64,000 nt of DNA, taken from Gibbula magus. Its lineage: Eukaryota > Mollusca > Gastropoda > Trochida > Trochidae. A program made the translations under genes and the position numbers. Shown in pieces: positions 27,001 through 39,500 of this stretch (positions are counted from its first letter, which is position 1; each line of letters begins with the position of its first letter). The DNA is taken from NCBI GenBank assembly GCA_936450465.1, contig OW388293.1:87380134-87444133 (forward strand). Direction: 5' to 3'. The notes beneath the pieces are model-generated. The model ran no database searches. It saw only the letters and a list, made by a program, of their open reading frames with translations, and was not told the DNA's origin.

Positions 27001-30000
27001 GTGAGTGTAACAATGTAACCGTGAGTGTAAACACTGTAACAGTGAGTGAAACAATGTAACCGTGAGTGTAACACTGTAACAGTGAGTGAAACAATGTAAC
27101 CGTGAGTGTAGCACTGTAACAGTGAGTGAAACAATGTAACAGTGAGTGTAACACTGTAACAGTGAGTGAAACAATGTAACCGTGAGTGTAACACTGTAAC
27201 AGTGAGTGAAACAATGTAACCGTGAGTGTAGCACTGTAACAGTGAGTGAAACAATGCAACAGTGAGTGTAACAATGTAACCGTGAGTGTAAACACTGTAA
27301 CAGTGAGTGAAACAATGTAACCGTGACTGCAACACTGTAACTGTAACTGTGAATATAACATTGTAACCTTGAGTCACTCACCTCTTTACAGGTAATGCCA
27401 AACTCCTGCTGAAAGAAGCGCTGACCGTGCAGAAACTGTCGCACAAATGCCTCCCCACTCGGAATGTTCCCGTCCTGAAAAACAAACACCAAATGATAAA
27501 TGAAACAATGTTTACTTGATTAGGTAGTTAGTATTAATTGGGGAGGTTCCCAAACCTAAGCAAGCAAGTATAAACAGTCAGTTTAGTTTGATGCGGGCAG
27601 GACCCACCATCTCGACCCAGGAGCCCCCGACCGGGATGAAGCGACCAGCCATGACGTAGTGTTTGATCCTCCCGTACAGACTGGGGTAGTTTTCCTTCAC
27701 CCACTGGTACTGCTGGGCCTGCAACATACAACCACACTCAGGATAATAGCTCTTCTAAAAACTCTTTTCAAAATAACTAAACAATGTGTCTCCTCTTAGT
27801 GAAAAAACGTTTGCATGCTTCATCTCATACATTTCTTCTGCTGACGATAAGCTATCACATCTGTAACACTATCTTGTGCTTTGGTGTCGTTTTATTCTAT
27901 TTTCTGTTGGTTCAGATATTGAAATTGTTGTTTCTTACCTGTGAGCGGGTGAAAGTATAGGATTCGTTTATTACCTGTGAGCAAGTAAAAGTATAGGATT
28001 CATTTATTACCTGTGAGCAGGTGAAAGTATAGGTTTCGTTTATTACCTGTGAGCAAGTGAAAGTATAGGATTCGTTTATTACCTGTGAGCAGGTGAAAGT
28101 ATGGGATTCGTTTATTACCTGTGAGCAAGTGAAAGTATAGGATTTGTTTATTACCTGTGAGCAGGTAAAAGTATAAGATTCGTTTATTACCTGTGAGCAT
28201 GTGAAAGTATAGGATTCGTTTATTACCTGTGAGCAGGTGAAAGTATAGGATTCGTTTATTACCTGTGAGCATGTGAAAGTATGGGATTCGTTTATTACCT
28301 GTGAGCAAGTGAAAGTATAGGTTTCGTTTATTACCTGTGAGCATGTGAAAGTATAGGATTCATTTATTACCTGTGAGCAGGTGAAAGTATAGGTTTCGTT
28401 TATTACCTGTGAGCAAGTGAAAGTATAGGATTCGTTTATTACCTGTGAGCAGGTGAAAGTATGGGATTCGTTTATTACCTGTGAGCAAGTGAAAGTATAG
28501 GATTTGTTTATTACCTGTGAGCAGGTAAAAGTATAAGATTCGTTTATTACCTGTGAGCATGTGAAAGTATAGGATTCGTTTATTACCTGTGAGCAGGTGA
28601 AAGTATAGGATTCGTTTATTACCTGTGAGCATGTGAAAGTATGGGATTCGTTTATTACCTGTGAGCAAGTGAAAGTATAGGTTTCGTTTATTACCTGTGA
28701 GCATGTGAAAGTATAGGATTCGTTTATTACCTGTGAGCAGGTGAAAGTATGGGATTCGTTTATTACCTGTGAGCAAGTGAAAGTATAGGATTTGTTTATT
28801 ACCTGTGAGCAGGTAAAAGTATAAGATTCGTTTATTACCTGTGAGCATGTGAAAGTATAGGATTCGTTTATTACCTGTGAGCAGGTGAAAGTATAGGATT
28901 CGTTTATTACCTGTGAGAAGGTGAAAGTATAGGATTCGTTTACTACCTGTGAGCATGTGAAAGTATCGGATTCGTTTATTACCTGTGAGCAGGTGAAAGT
29001 ATAGGATTTGTTTATTACCTGTGAGCATGTGAAAGTATGGGATTCGTTTATTACCTGTGAGCAAGTGAAAGTATAGGTTTCGTTTATTACCTGTGAGCAT
29101 GTGAAAGTATAGGATTCGTTTATTACCTGTGAGCAGGTGAAAGTATGGGATTCGTTTATTACCTGTGAGCAAGTGAAAGTATAGGATTTGTTTATTACCT
29201 GTGAGCAGGTAAAAGTATAAGATTCGTTTATTACCTGTGAGCATGTGAAAGTATAGGATTCGTTTATTACCTGTGAGCAGGTGAAAGTATAGGATTCGTT
29301 TACTACCTGTGAGCATGTGAAAGTACATCTTCCCACGGCAAGGTGAAAATGCATCGAAATAAATTCTATGCATTTTTTACCTTGCCCTCAACATCACAGA
29401 AAACTGTGTAACGAAGCAGCGACATCTATGGTGATCACGAGTTACGCCCCTTACCAGCTGCTTACAGACAGCCAATGAAATCACCGTTTACATTCGGTAC
29501 TGCAGAAGTGATAATTCTAAAATTGTTATTTTTAGAAATATACGTTGGGTAAACGTTTCTTCTTGTACATTGCAATACTCGTCATATAGAACTTTACTAC
29601 ATGAAAATATATTATCATAAACATGCTAATTAAGAAAGAAGACCAAATGCGAGCCAGGAAGTGTTATAAGTTGATTGTTAAGTTTATAACAGAGACATAT
29701 GTAGTTCATATGCAAATGAGAAATACCCACGTTCAAACAAAGTTAAAAGATTTGAATACAAATCCTAGCATTGAATAATACTATTTCAATTAATAACGTG
29801 CTTATTTAAACATTTTAACGTTTATAAATAAGAGTTAGAGTTAGGCACAGTTTATCAAACAATAAATCAAATCACAGTTTGTTTAAAAGCGTTATACAGC
29901 CTGTATTTTCGGTATGTAGTTCAGTATTAAATAATTGAGATTGTTTAATCGAAATACCATGATGCCACACGAGTTATTTGGTATTTTGTAAAAAAAAAAG

Positions 30001-33000
30001 TGTAAAATAATTAATGATAGTTTCATTTAAACTCAACACTTGATTTCTTCGATTTCGGAGTGAATAACACATGCTAGTTATTTTTTAAACTTATAAATGA
30101 CTTTTTAAAAACTAAGACAACCAACTAAATTGAATCATTCAACGTACTTCAAGCTGCAAAATTGTGAATAATACCTGATAACATGCGCAAACTCATACGC
30201 GAAAATTATGAATGTATCCAGTTTGGCAGTCATCATACAGTAACAGCGTAACAGTGCGTCCACTCCATGTGCCAACTTTATGGCTTTTGAAGCTGTCCGC
30301 TTCGACGTTTTGATTATCGATTACAGGTTTATGTAAGCGAATTGTAATTATTTTATTGCCTCAATTGAAAGTTTGTACAAGTCCTGGACTGATCAAAATA
30401 CTGTCAAAAGTGTGCTACAGTTTACGACCCAAAATTAGCGGAGAAATTGGACGAATTAGAAAAGGTGTTTTCCCGTCTAAATATAGATCAAGTCTATTAC
30501 GTCAGAAGTTCATATTGCAAGCTGTCTTCTGATTGGCCTATCAGATTAGCCTGCAGTACGTTAAAATCTTAGCACTGAAAATAGGAAGGATGAGGTCAAG
30601 GGCGGAGTGAGAAGATATGGAAATCTTTTCGTTACGCCCGTGACGTTGTGAAGATGGTGAAAGTATAGGATTCGTTTATTACCTGTGAGCATGTGAAAGT
30701 ATAGGATTTGTTTATTACCTGTGAGCAGGTGAAAGTATAGGATTCGTTTACTACCTGTGAGCATGTGAAAGTATCGGATTCGTTTATTACTTGTGAGCAG
30801 GTGAAAGTATCGGATTCGTTTATTACCTGTGAGCATGTGAAAGTAAAGGATTCGTTTATTACCTGTGAGCAGGTGAAAGTATAGGTTTCGTTTATTACCT
30901 GTGAGCAAGTGAAAGTATAGGATTCGTTTATTACCTGTGAGCAAGTGAAAGTATAGGATTCGTTTATTACCTGTGAGCAAGTGAAAGTATAGGATTTGTT
31001 TATTACCTGTGAGCATGTGAAAGTATGGGATTCGTTTATTACCTGTGAGCAAGTGAAAGTATAGGATTTGTTTATTACCTGTGAGCATGTGAAAGTATAG
31101 GATTCGTTTATTACCTGTGAGCATGTGAAAGTATAGGATTTGTTTATTACCTGTGAGCAGGTGAAAGTATAGGATTCGTTTACTACCTGTGAGCATGTGA
31201 AAGTATCGGATTCGTTTATTACTTGTGAGCAGGTGAAAGTATCGGATTCGTTTATTACCTGTGAGCATGTGAAAGTAAAGGATTCGTTTATTACCTGTGA
31301 GCATGTGAAAGTAAAGGATTCGTTTATTACCTGTGAGCAGGTGAAAGTGAACCACTCGTACTCATCCATCAGCCTCACAGTGCAGCTCCAACTCCGTGCA
31401 CACTTCCTGATTGTCTCCGCATATGTCCACAACCACGCTGAAGCACAAACACAATACAACATTTCAGCTCTCTAGAGCTTTTTGTGTTGTAGAAGAAGAT
31501 GAAAATAGCTTTTTAGGTCATGACCCTCTGACCCATAATTGGGTCACATGGTCACCAAATCTATGATCTTGGATTTCCATTGTCTAAGGAGTCTGTACAA
31601 AACATTTCAGCTTCACACTAGAGTTTTTTAAACTGGAGAAGAAGATGAAAATAGCTTTTTAACTACTGACCCCTATGACCCATATTCACAGGGTCACCAA
31701 ATCTACGATTTACAATCCATATTTGCTACTGAATCTGTATACAACATTTCAGCTTTTTAGTTTTTTTGTACTGGAGTAGAAGAGGAAAATAGCTTTTTAG
31801 GCCATGGCCCTTTGACAAATATTTTGGGTCAATTGGTCACCAAATTTACAATCCATAATCCACATCGTCCAAGGAGTATGTACATGTGGGTATGTGTCAT
31901 AGCTTAAGAACTAAACTTCTGCAGTATGTACAAAGTGTATACCGGAGTCAATGTGGGTATGTGTCATAGCTTTAGAACTAAACTACTGCAATATGTACAA
32001 AGTGTATACCAGAGTCAATGTGGGTATGTGTCATAGCTTTAGAACTAAACTACTGCAATATGTACAAAGTGTATACCGGAGTCAATGTGGGTATGTGTCA
32101 TAGCTTTAGAACTAAACTACTGCAATATGTACAAAGTGTATATACCGGAGTCAATGTGGGTATGTGTCATAGCTTTAGAACTAAACTACTGCAATATGTA
32201 CAAAGTGTATATACCGGAGTCAATGTGGGTATGTGTCATAGCTTTAGAACTAAACTACTGCAATATGTACAAAGTGTATATACCGGAGTCAATGTGGGTA
32301 TGTGTCATAGCTTTAGAACTAAACTACTGCAATATGTACAAAGTGTATATACCGGAGTCAATGTGGGTATGTGTCATAGCTTTAGAACTAAACTACTGCA
32401 ATATGTACAAAGTGTATACCAGAGTCAATGTGGGTATGTGTCATAGCTTTAGAACTAAACTACTGCAATATGTACAAAGTGTATACAAGAGTCAATGTGG
32501 GTATGTGTCATAGCTTTAGAACTAAACTTCTGCAATAGTACAAAGTGTATACCAGAGTCAATGTGGGTATGTGTCATAGCTTTAGAACTAAACTACTGCA
32601 ATATGTACAAAGTGTATACCAGAGTCAATGTGGGTATGTGTCATAGCTTTAGAACTAAACTTCTGCAATAGTACAAAGTGTATACCAGAGTCAATGTGGG
32701 TATGTGTCATAGCTTTAGAACTAAACTACTGCAATATGTACAAAGTGTATACCAGAGTCAATGTGGGTATGTGTCATAGCTTTAGAACTAAACTTCTGCA
32801 ATAGTACAAAGTGTATACCAGAGTCAATGTGGGTATGTGTCATAGCTTTAGAACTAAAGTACTGCAATATGTACAAAGTGTATGTATACCAGAGTCAATA
32901 TGGGCGTGTCCCATGGCATGAATCACGTGTTGACTGTCACCGTTCTTCTGACTGAAGAACGCCTGTGCCATTGTCCTGCATCTAGAAGTAATGTAGAAAA

Positions 33001-35934
33001 ATGATGTTTAACTTTTAAATAAATTCTCATGCAAAACATAGAGAAATATGAATTACTATGATCAGAAAAATTAGAATGGGGCTTTTTTAAAACCTTTTTG
33101 CTTAATGTAAAAAATAGATCCATAGGCTCTGAAGCTCATCAGGAATTATGTTATTCATTATCTCCTAGGAAAGGATTATGATATCACATATAAAGGCATT
33201 GCCCAGCCATCAAACTTAACCCTTAACATGCGGGCGACGGAATTATCCGGGCGGGCTATAAGCGATTCCTAGGTGTCTGTATACGGATCCCGGATACAAG
33301 ACTTAGAATAATTCACGGCTGTCTAAGTATACTCTATCACCCATACCGGGTCACGAGTCGATTGTGTCCGCGACCCGACCCATGAGAATGGCTGTATTTA
33401 CGCATCGCGACCCGACATGAGAATAAAGCTTTGTTCAGTGTGTGGTCGGAATATCAAGCAAAATTCACACCAATTTGCGTGTGCATTGTTGACCCGTAAC
33501 GCATCGATAATTAGCTTTACAAAAGGCCAATTATGTCGGGCTTAGCCCCCGAAGCATTAATTCGCTTGAGGCTATTTTCACCCACGTGTTTGTATTGCCT
33601 CGGGTTTGCCTCGCCCGAAACTGCTATCTGCCTCGCATCTCGCGAGACGGGGAAAAAAATCGCTAACTCGCCTTACTCCCGCACTTCATATCATGTGAGC
33701 GAATTGTTTGTTTTCAAAAAAAAATACGGCAAAATAAAGGGGAAACAATGGACTACATTCCCATATAAAATTAGAAAATCTCAAAAAAATAATAAAGACA
33801 CAGCAAGCGCCGTGAAAAAGGTCATGTTTACACTTCATAAATTTTGAAACAATCGGCGATTTTCACAACTTCTAAAACATTTATCGAGGCTAAAATACTG
33901 AATGCATTTTCATAATTTTTATATCACAATAAACCGAAAAGAATAATCTTTTATTCTATATAAAATGCGCAGATTTATTCACAGAAATAAAGATACAATT
34001 TTACCTTTCTGAGAGGCATGTGAAACCAAACGGCACACAAACTAATCAACATATTTTCATCAGTTATGGTTCGAGGTTAGCGTTTATTTGAAAAGTCAAA
34101 CAACATAACCATATTTGGGTTGACATGTGCTTATTTGTCAACTGGTTCGAGATTATGATTTCTTGGAAAAGTGCGATGAACGACCGTTTGCAATGCCGCA
34201 TACATGTTGTAAGTATTGACGATTTTATAGGTGGATATAAAGACAAACTTTACATAGCTATAGAATTATAACCAAAGGTCGCATTCTAATAATTTTTATA
34301 TCATTGTGAAGCTAGACATCTTGTCTTCAATTCCGTATATAAATGGAATTTTTTTCGTTTCGTATTTATGATGTTACGAGGCCCGAATAAAAGACAATCT
34401 TTCGAAAGTAATAGAATAAAAACGAAAAAACATAGAAAATTCATTCAAAGTTTCGAGTGTGAATTAGCCATTTGTGTACGGGTTTCGCTACTTGAATTTG
34501 TATTGAACGCCCGTATATAGTCCTTATTCGCCATGTAGATGCGGTACATTTTGTAAAAACGATACCGGAATCGCCGCCTGGAAATTCCGCCAGCAGAGCT
34601 AGTTAGTGCCAAAGCCCAAACTACTGCTGCGAGCTGCGAGCCTGTAAATTCCGCCACAGGGGCTAAAAATGGTAAAATATATATACGCAACGTAAGGGTT
34701 AACATTTATTATCAAAATTGGTTACACATTAATCCGCATTCATATAGATATTATAGACTTTTGCATTTTATTGTTTTAGTTCTAATTTGCATACTGGAAA
34801 TATCAACATTTTTTACATGATGAAAAGGAGCCCTAAACTGTTTCAGAAAATCATAGGCTCCTTTTCAATATTTAATAAAATGTTGATATTTTATGTATAA
34901 ATTCTCTTGAGCATCTGAGTCCAAGACTAAACCAGCCTCACACACAGACTGTAACTGTAACCTGAAACCTCTGTGTATTAGCAGTGACACCTGCTGCCCA
35001 GGTCAACACAATGCAATTTCACAACATGCAGACCATGGACTCACAGCCAGTGAAATATATATTTTAATTGTTGTTTTCCTCACACTTAATTATTTTTCTG
35101 TATTGGAGAAGATGTGGTATCATGATAACATATACCCGGTAGCTACTTTTAATAGTCTTATCTTATCATTTTATCACCAGTCATATTCAGTCACATATCT
35201 CATGTAAAATACAAAATTTCTTATCTTCTCTTCAATCTATTCATTTGCCGCCTGTCACAATATTCAGTTCATAGGCTATTCATCAGTTCCCATTTCACAT
35301 TGATTACATCAAACATGTCTATAATGTAGATATTAGTCGACATATATTTCACATGCCTTCTGAATAAGATTAACTGCAAAGTTATTCTTTTCTTAATTTC
35401 TGCATTTCTCAAACCACTTGTTAGGACTCTCACATGAAAAAGATCATTTTAGGTCTTTTATAAGGGATAACAATTCAATGAAGCACACATAAAATCTCAA
35501 GAGTTCAAACCTTATTCCAACAGGGTTTTTGGCTGTGGCCCATATTTGGGGTCACATGTTCACCAAATCTACAATTTAGAATCCCCATTGGCCAAGGAGT
35601 CTGCACACAATTTTTCAGCTCTCTACACCTTTTGGAACTGGAGAAGAAGATGAAAATAGGTTTTTAAGGATGTGACCCCTGTGACCCCTGTGACCTTGTT
35701 TGGGGTCACAGGGTCACGAAATGTACAACTTAGGATCACCATTGGTCAAGGAGTCTGTACACAACATTTCAGCTCCGTAGACCAAGTGGTTCTGGAGAAG
35801 AAGATGAAAATAGGTTTTTAAAGTTGTGACCCCTTTGACCCTATTTGGGGTCACAGGGTCACCAATTTTACAATTTAGAATCCCCATTGGCCAAGGAGTC
35901 TCTACACAAAATTACAGTTCCCTAGACCAAGTCG

Positions 35935-35975
<41 letters not shown>

Positions 35976-36513
35976 GGATGGACGGATGCCGGACAGCATG
36001 CCATGCCATAAGCCCATCAGGCCTTTCAGGCCAGATGAGCTAAAAAGCCATTATATACTCAAAACTATTTATGACTTGTAACCAAATATTCTCAAGAAAT
36101 CAGTCAACGACAGACAGACAGGTAGAAGGACACAGACAGGTAGTAGGACACAGACAGGTAGAAGGACACAGATAGGTAGAATAGCAGAGACAGGTAGAAG
36201 AACAGAGACAGGTAGAAGGACACAGACAGGTAGAATAACACAGACAGGTAGAAGGACACAGACAGGTAGAAGAACACAGACAGGTAGAAGAACACAGACA
36301 GGTAGAAGGACACAGACAGGTAGAAGAACACAGACAGGTAGAAGGACACAGATTGGTAGAAGAACACAGGTAGAGAAAGGTGAGCTGCCTACCTGGTGAA
36401 TGTGCTTCTGTCTGATGTGTCGCAGCTGTTGATCATCTTGTTGGCCGTGTACATCGCCTGGTAGCCTCGCTCACCTTCTATCTCCTGTAAAACAGCAACA
36501 AATTTAGCTTGTG

Positions 36514-36557
<44 letters not shown>

Positions 36558-39500
36558 AAAAGACATCTCCTGGAGAGGATCTATTAGCTGTATCACAATC
36601 GTGCATACATTAAGTGCAACATGTAACAGGTGTGATTGTGACACTAACTTGGGCAGGAATCGAAACTGGGACCTCATGTGCTATGCCCACTCAACTTCAC
36701 ATTCCAATCAAATGTGTAACCTAGCTTAGCCACATAGAATGTGTAACAGACCTTAGCCACATAGAATATGTAACCTACCTTAGCCACATCGAATGTGTAA
36801 CCTACCTTAGCCACATCGAATGTGTAACCTCCAGTAGCCACATTGATTGAGTAACCTACCTTAGCCACATCGAATGAATAACTTACCTTAGCCATATCGA
36901 ATGAGTAACCAAACTTAGCCACATTGAATGAGTAAACTGCCTTAGCCACATCGAATGAGTAACCAACCTTAGCCACATCTAATGAGTAACCAACCTTAGC
37001 CACATCGAATGAGTAACCAACCTTAGCCAAATCGAATGAGTAATCAACCTTAGCCACATTAAATGAGTAAACTGTCTTAGACACATCGAATGAGTAACCA
37101 ACCTTAGCCACATCGAATGAGTAACCAACCTTAGCCACATCGAATGAGTAACCAACCTTAGCCACATCGAATGAGTAACAAACCTTAGCCACATCGAATG
37201 AGTAACAAACCTTAGCCACATCGAATGAGTAACAAACCTTAGCCACATCGAATGAGTAACAAACCTTAGCCACATCGAATGAGTAACCAACCTTAGCCAC
37301 ATCGAATGAGTAACAAACCTTAGCCACATCGAATGAGTAACAAACCTTAGCCACATCGAATGAGTAACAAACCTTAGCAACATCAAATGAGTAACAAACC
37401 TTAGCCACATCAAATGAGTAACCAACCTTAGCCACATCAAATGAGTAACAAACCTTAGCCACATCGAATGAGTAACCAACCTTAGCCACATCGAATGAGT
37501 AACAAACCTTAGCCACATCGAATGAGTAACAAAACTTAGCCACATCGAATGAGTAACAAACCTTAGCCACATCGAATGAGTAACCAACCTTAGCCACATC
37601 TAATGAGTAATCAACCTTAGCCACATCGAATGAGTAACAAACCTTAGCCACATCGAATGAGTAACAAACCTTAGCAACATCAAATGAGTAACAAACCTTA
37701 GCCACATCAAATGAGTAACAAACCTTAGCCACATCGAATGAGTAACCAACCTTAGCCACATCGAATGAGTAACAAACCTTAGCCACATAGAATGAGTAAC
37801 AAACCTTAGCAACATCAAATGAGTAACAAACCTTAGCCACATCGAATGAGTAACCTACCTTAGCCACATCGAATGAGTAACCAACCTTAGCCACATCGAA
37901 TGAGTAACAAACCTTAGCCACATCGAATGAGTAACAAACCTTAGCCACATCGAATGAGTAACCAACCTTAGCCACATCGAATGAGTAACCAACCTTAGCC
38001 ACATCGAATGAGTAACAAACCTTAGCCACATCGAATGAGTAACAAACCTTAGCCACATCGAATGAGTAACAAACCTTAGCCACATCGAATGAGTAACCAA
38101 CCTTAGCCACATCGAATGAGTAATCAACCTTAGCCACATCGAATGAGTAACAAACCTTAGCCACATCGAATGAGTAACAAACCTTAGCAACAGCAAATGA
38201 GTAACAAACCTTAGCCACATCGAATGAGTAACAAACCTTAGCCACATCGAATGAGTTACAAACCTTAGCAACATCAAATGAGTAACAAACCTTAGCCACA
38301 TCGAATGAGTAACCAACCTTAGTCACATCGAATGAGTAACCAACCTTAGCCACATCGAATGAGTAACCAACCGTAGCCACATCGAATGAGTAACAAACCT
38401 TAGCCACATCGAATGAGTAACAAACCTTAGCAACATCGAATGAGTAACAAACCTTAGCCACATCGAATGAGTAACCAACCTTAGCAACATCAAATGAGTA
38501 ACCAACCTTAGCCACATCGAATGAGTAACAAACCTTAGCCACATCGAATGAGTAATCAACCTTAGCCACATCGAATGAGTAACAAACCTTAGCCACATCG
38601 AATGAGTAACAAACCTTAGCAACAGCAAATGAGTAACAAACCTTAGCCACATCGAATGAGTAACAAACATTAGCCACATCCTTAGCCACATCGAATGAGT
38701 AACAAACCTTAGCCACATCGAATGAGTAACCAACCTTAGCCACATTGAATGAGTAACAAACCTTAGCCACATAGAATGAGTAACAAACCTTAGCCACATC
38801 GAATGAGTAACAAACCTTAGCCACATCGAATGAGTAACCAACCTTAGCCACATCGAATGAGTAATCAACCTTAGCCACATCGAATGAGTAACAAACCTTA
38901 GCCACATCGAATGAGTAACAAACCTTAGCAACATCAAATGAGTAACAAACCTTAGCCACATCAATGAGTAACAAACCTTAGCCACATCGAATGAGTAACC
39001 AACCTTAGCCACATCGAATGAGTAACAAACCTTAGCCACATAGAATGAGTAACAAACCTTAGCCACATCGAATGAGTAACAAACCTTAGCAACATCAAAT
39101 GAGTAACAAACCTTAGCCACATCGAATGAGTAACCAACCTTAGCCACATCAAATGAGTAACCAACCTTAGCCACATCGAATGAGTAACCAACCTTAGCCA
39201 CATCGAATGAGTAACCAACCTTAGCCACATCGAATGAGTAACCAACCTTAGCCACATCGAATGAGTAACCAACCTTAGCCACATCGAATGAGTAACCAAC
39301 CTTAGCCACATCAAATGATTCATTCAACCTTAGCCACATCGAATGAGTAACCAACCTTAGCCACATCGAATGAGTAACAAACCTTAGCCACATCGAATGA
39401 GTAACAAACCTTAGCCACATCGAATGAGTAACAAACCTTAGCCACATTGAATGAGTAACCAACCTTAGCCACATCGTGGAGTATCTGTAAGTCAAGGAGT

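Larger units (their letters stand above)
33121..36042. mobile_element. Interspersed element (AGCTCATC family) interrupted by a TTAA element
   Basis: The head GGCTCTGAAGCTCATCAGG (from 33,124) and tail CAGGCCAGATGAGCT match the element at 23,317-25,491. The middle is split by a TTAA-flanked insert (33,220-34,698) and carries a foldback (34,798-34,894). Both shared body segments are present (CATCACCAGTCATAT..., GGGTCACAGGGTCACC). Confidence 0.65.

Noticed and set aside
27912..31462. Open frames of 264-480 residues with repeats [12 protein letters not shown] / [12 protein letters not shown]
   Set aside because: Translation of the 36-bp junction array in two frames; only the exon 8 part is real coding sequence.
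36674..38974. 766-residue open frame on the minus strand
   Set aside because: It is the 27-bp array read in frame (nonapeptide repeats); unit length divisible by three explains it. No independent start or domain.
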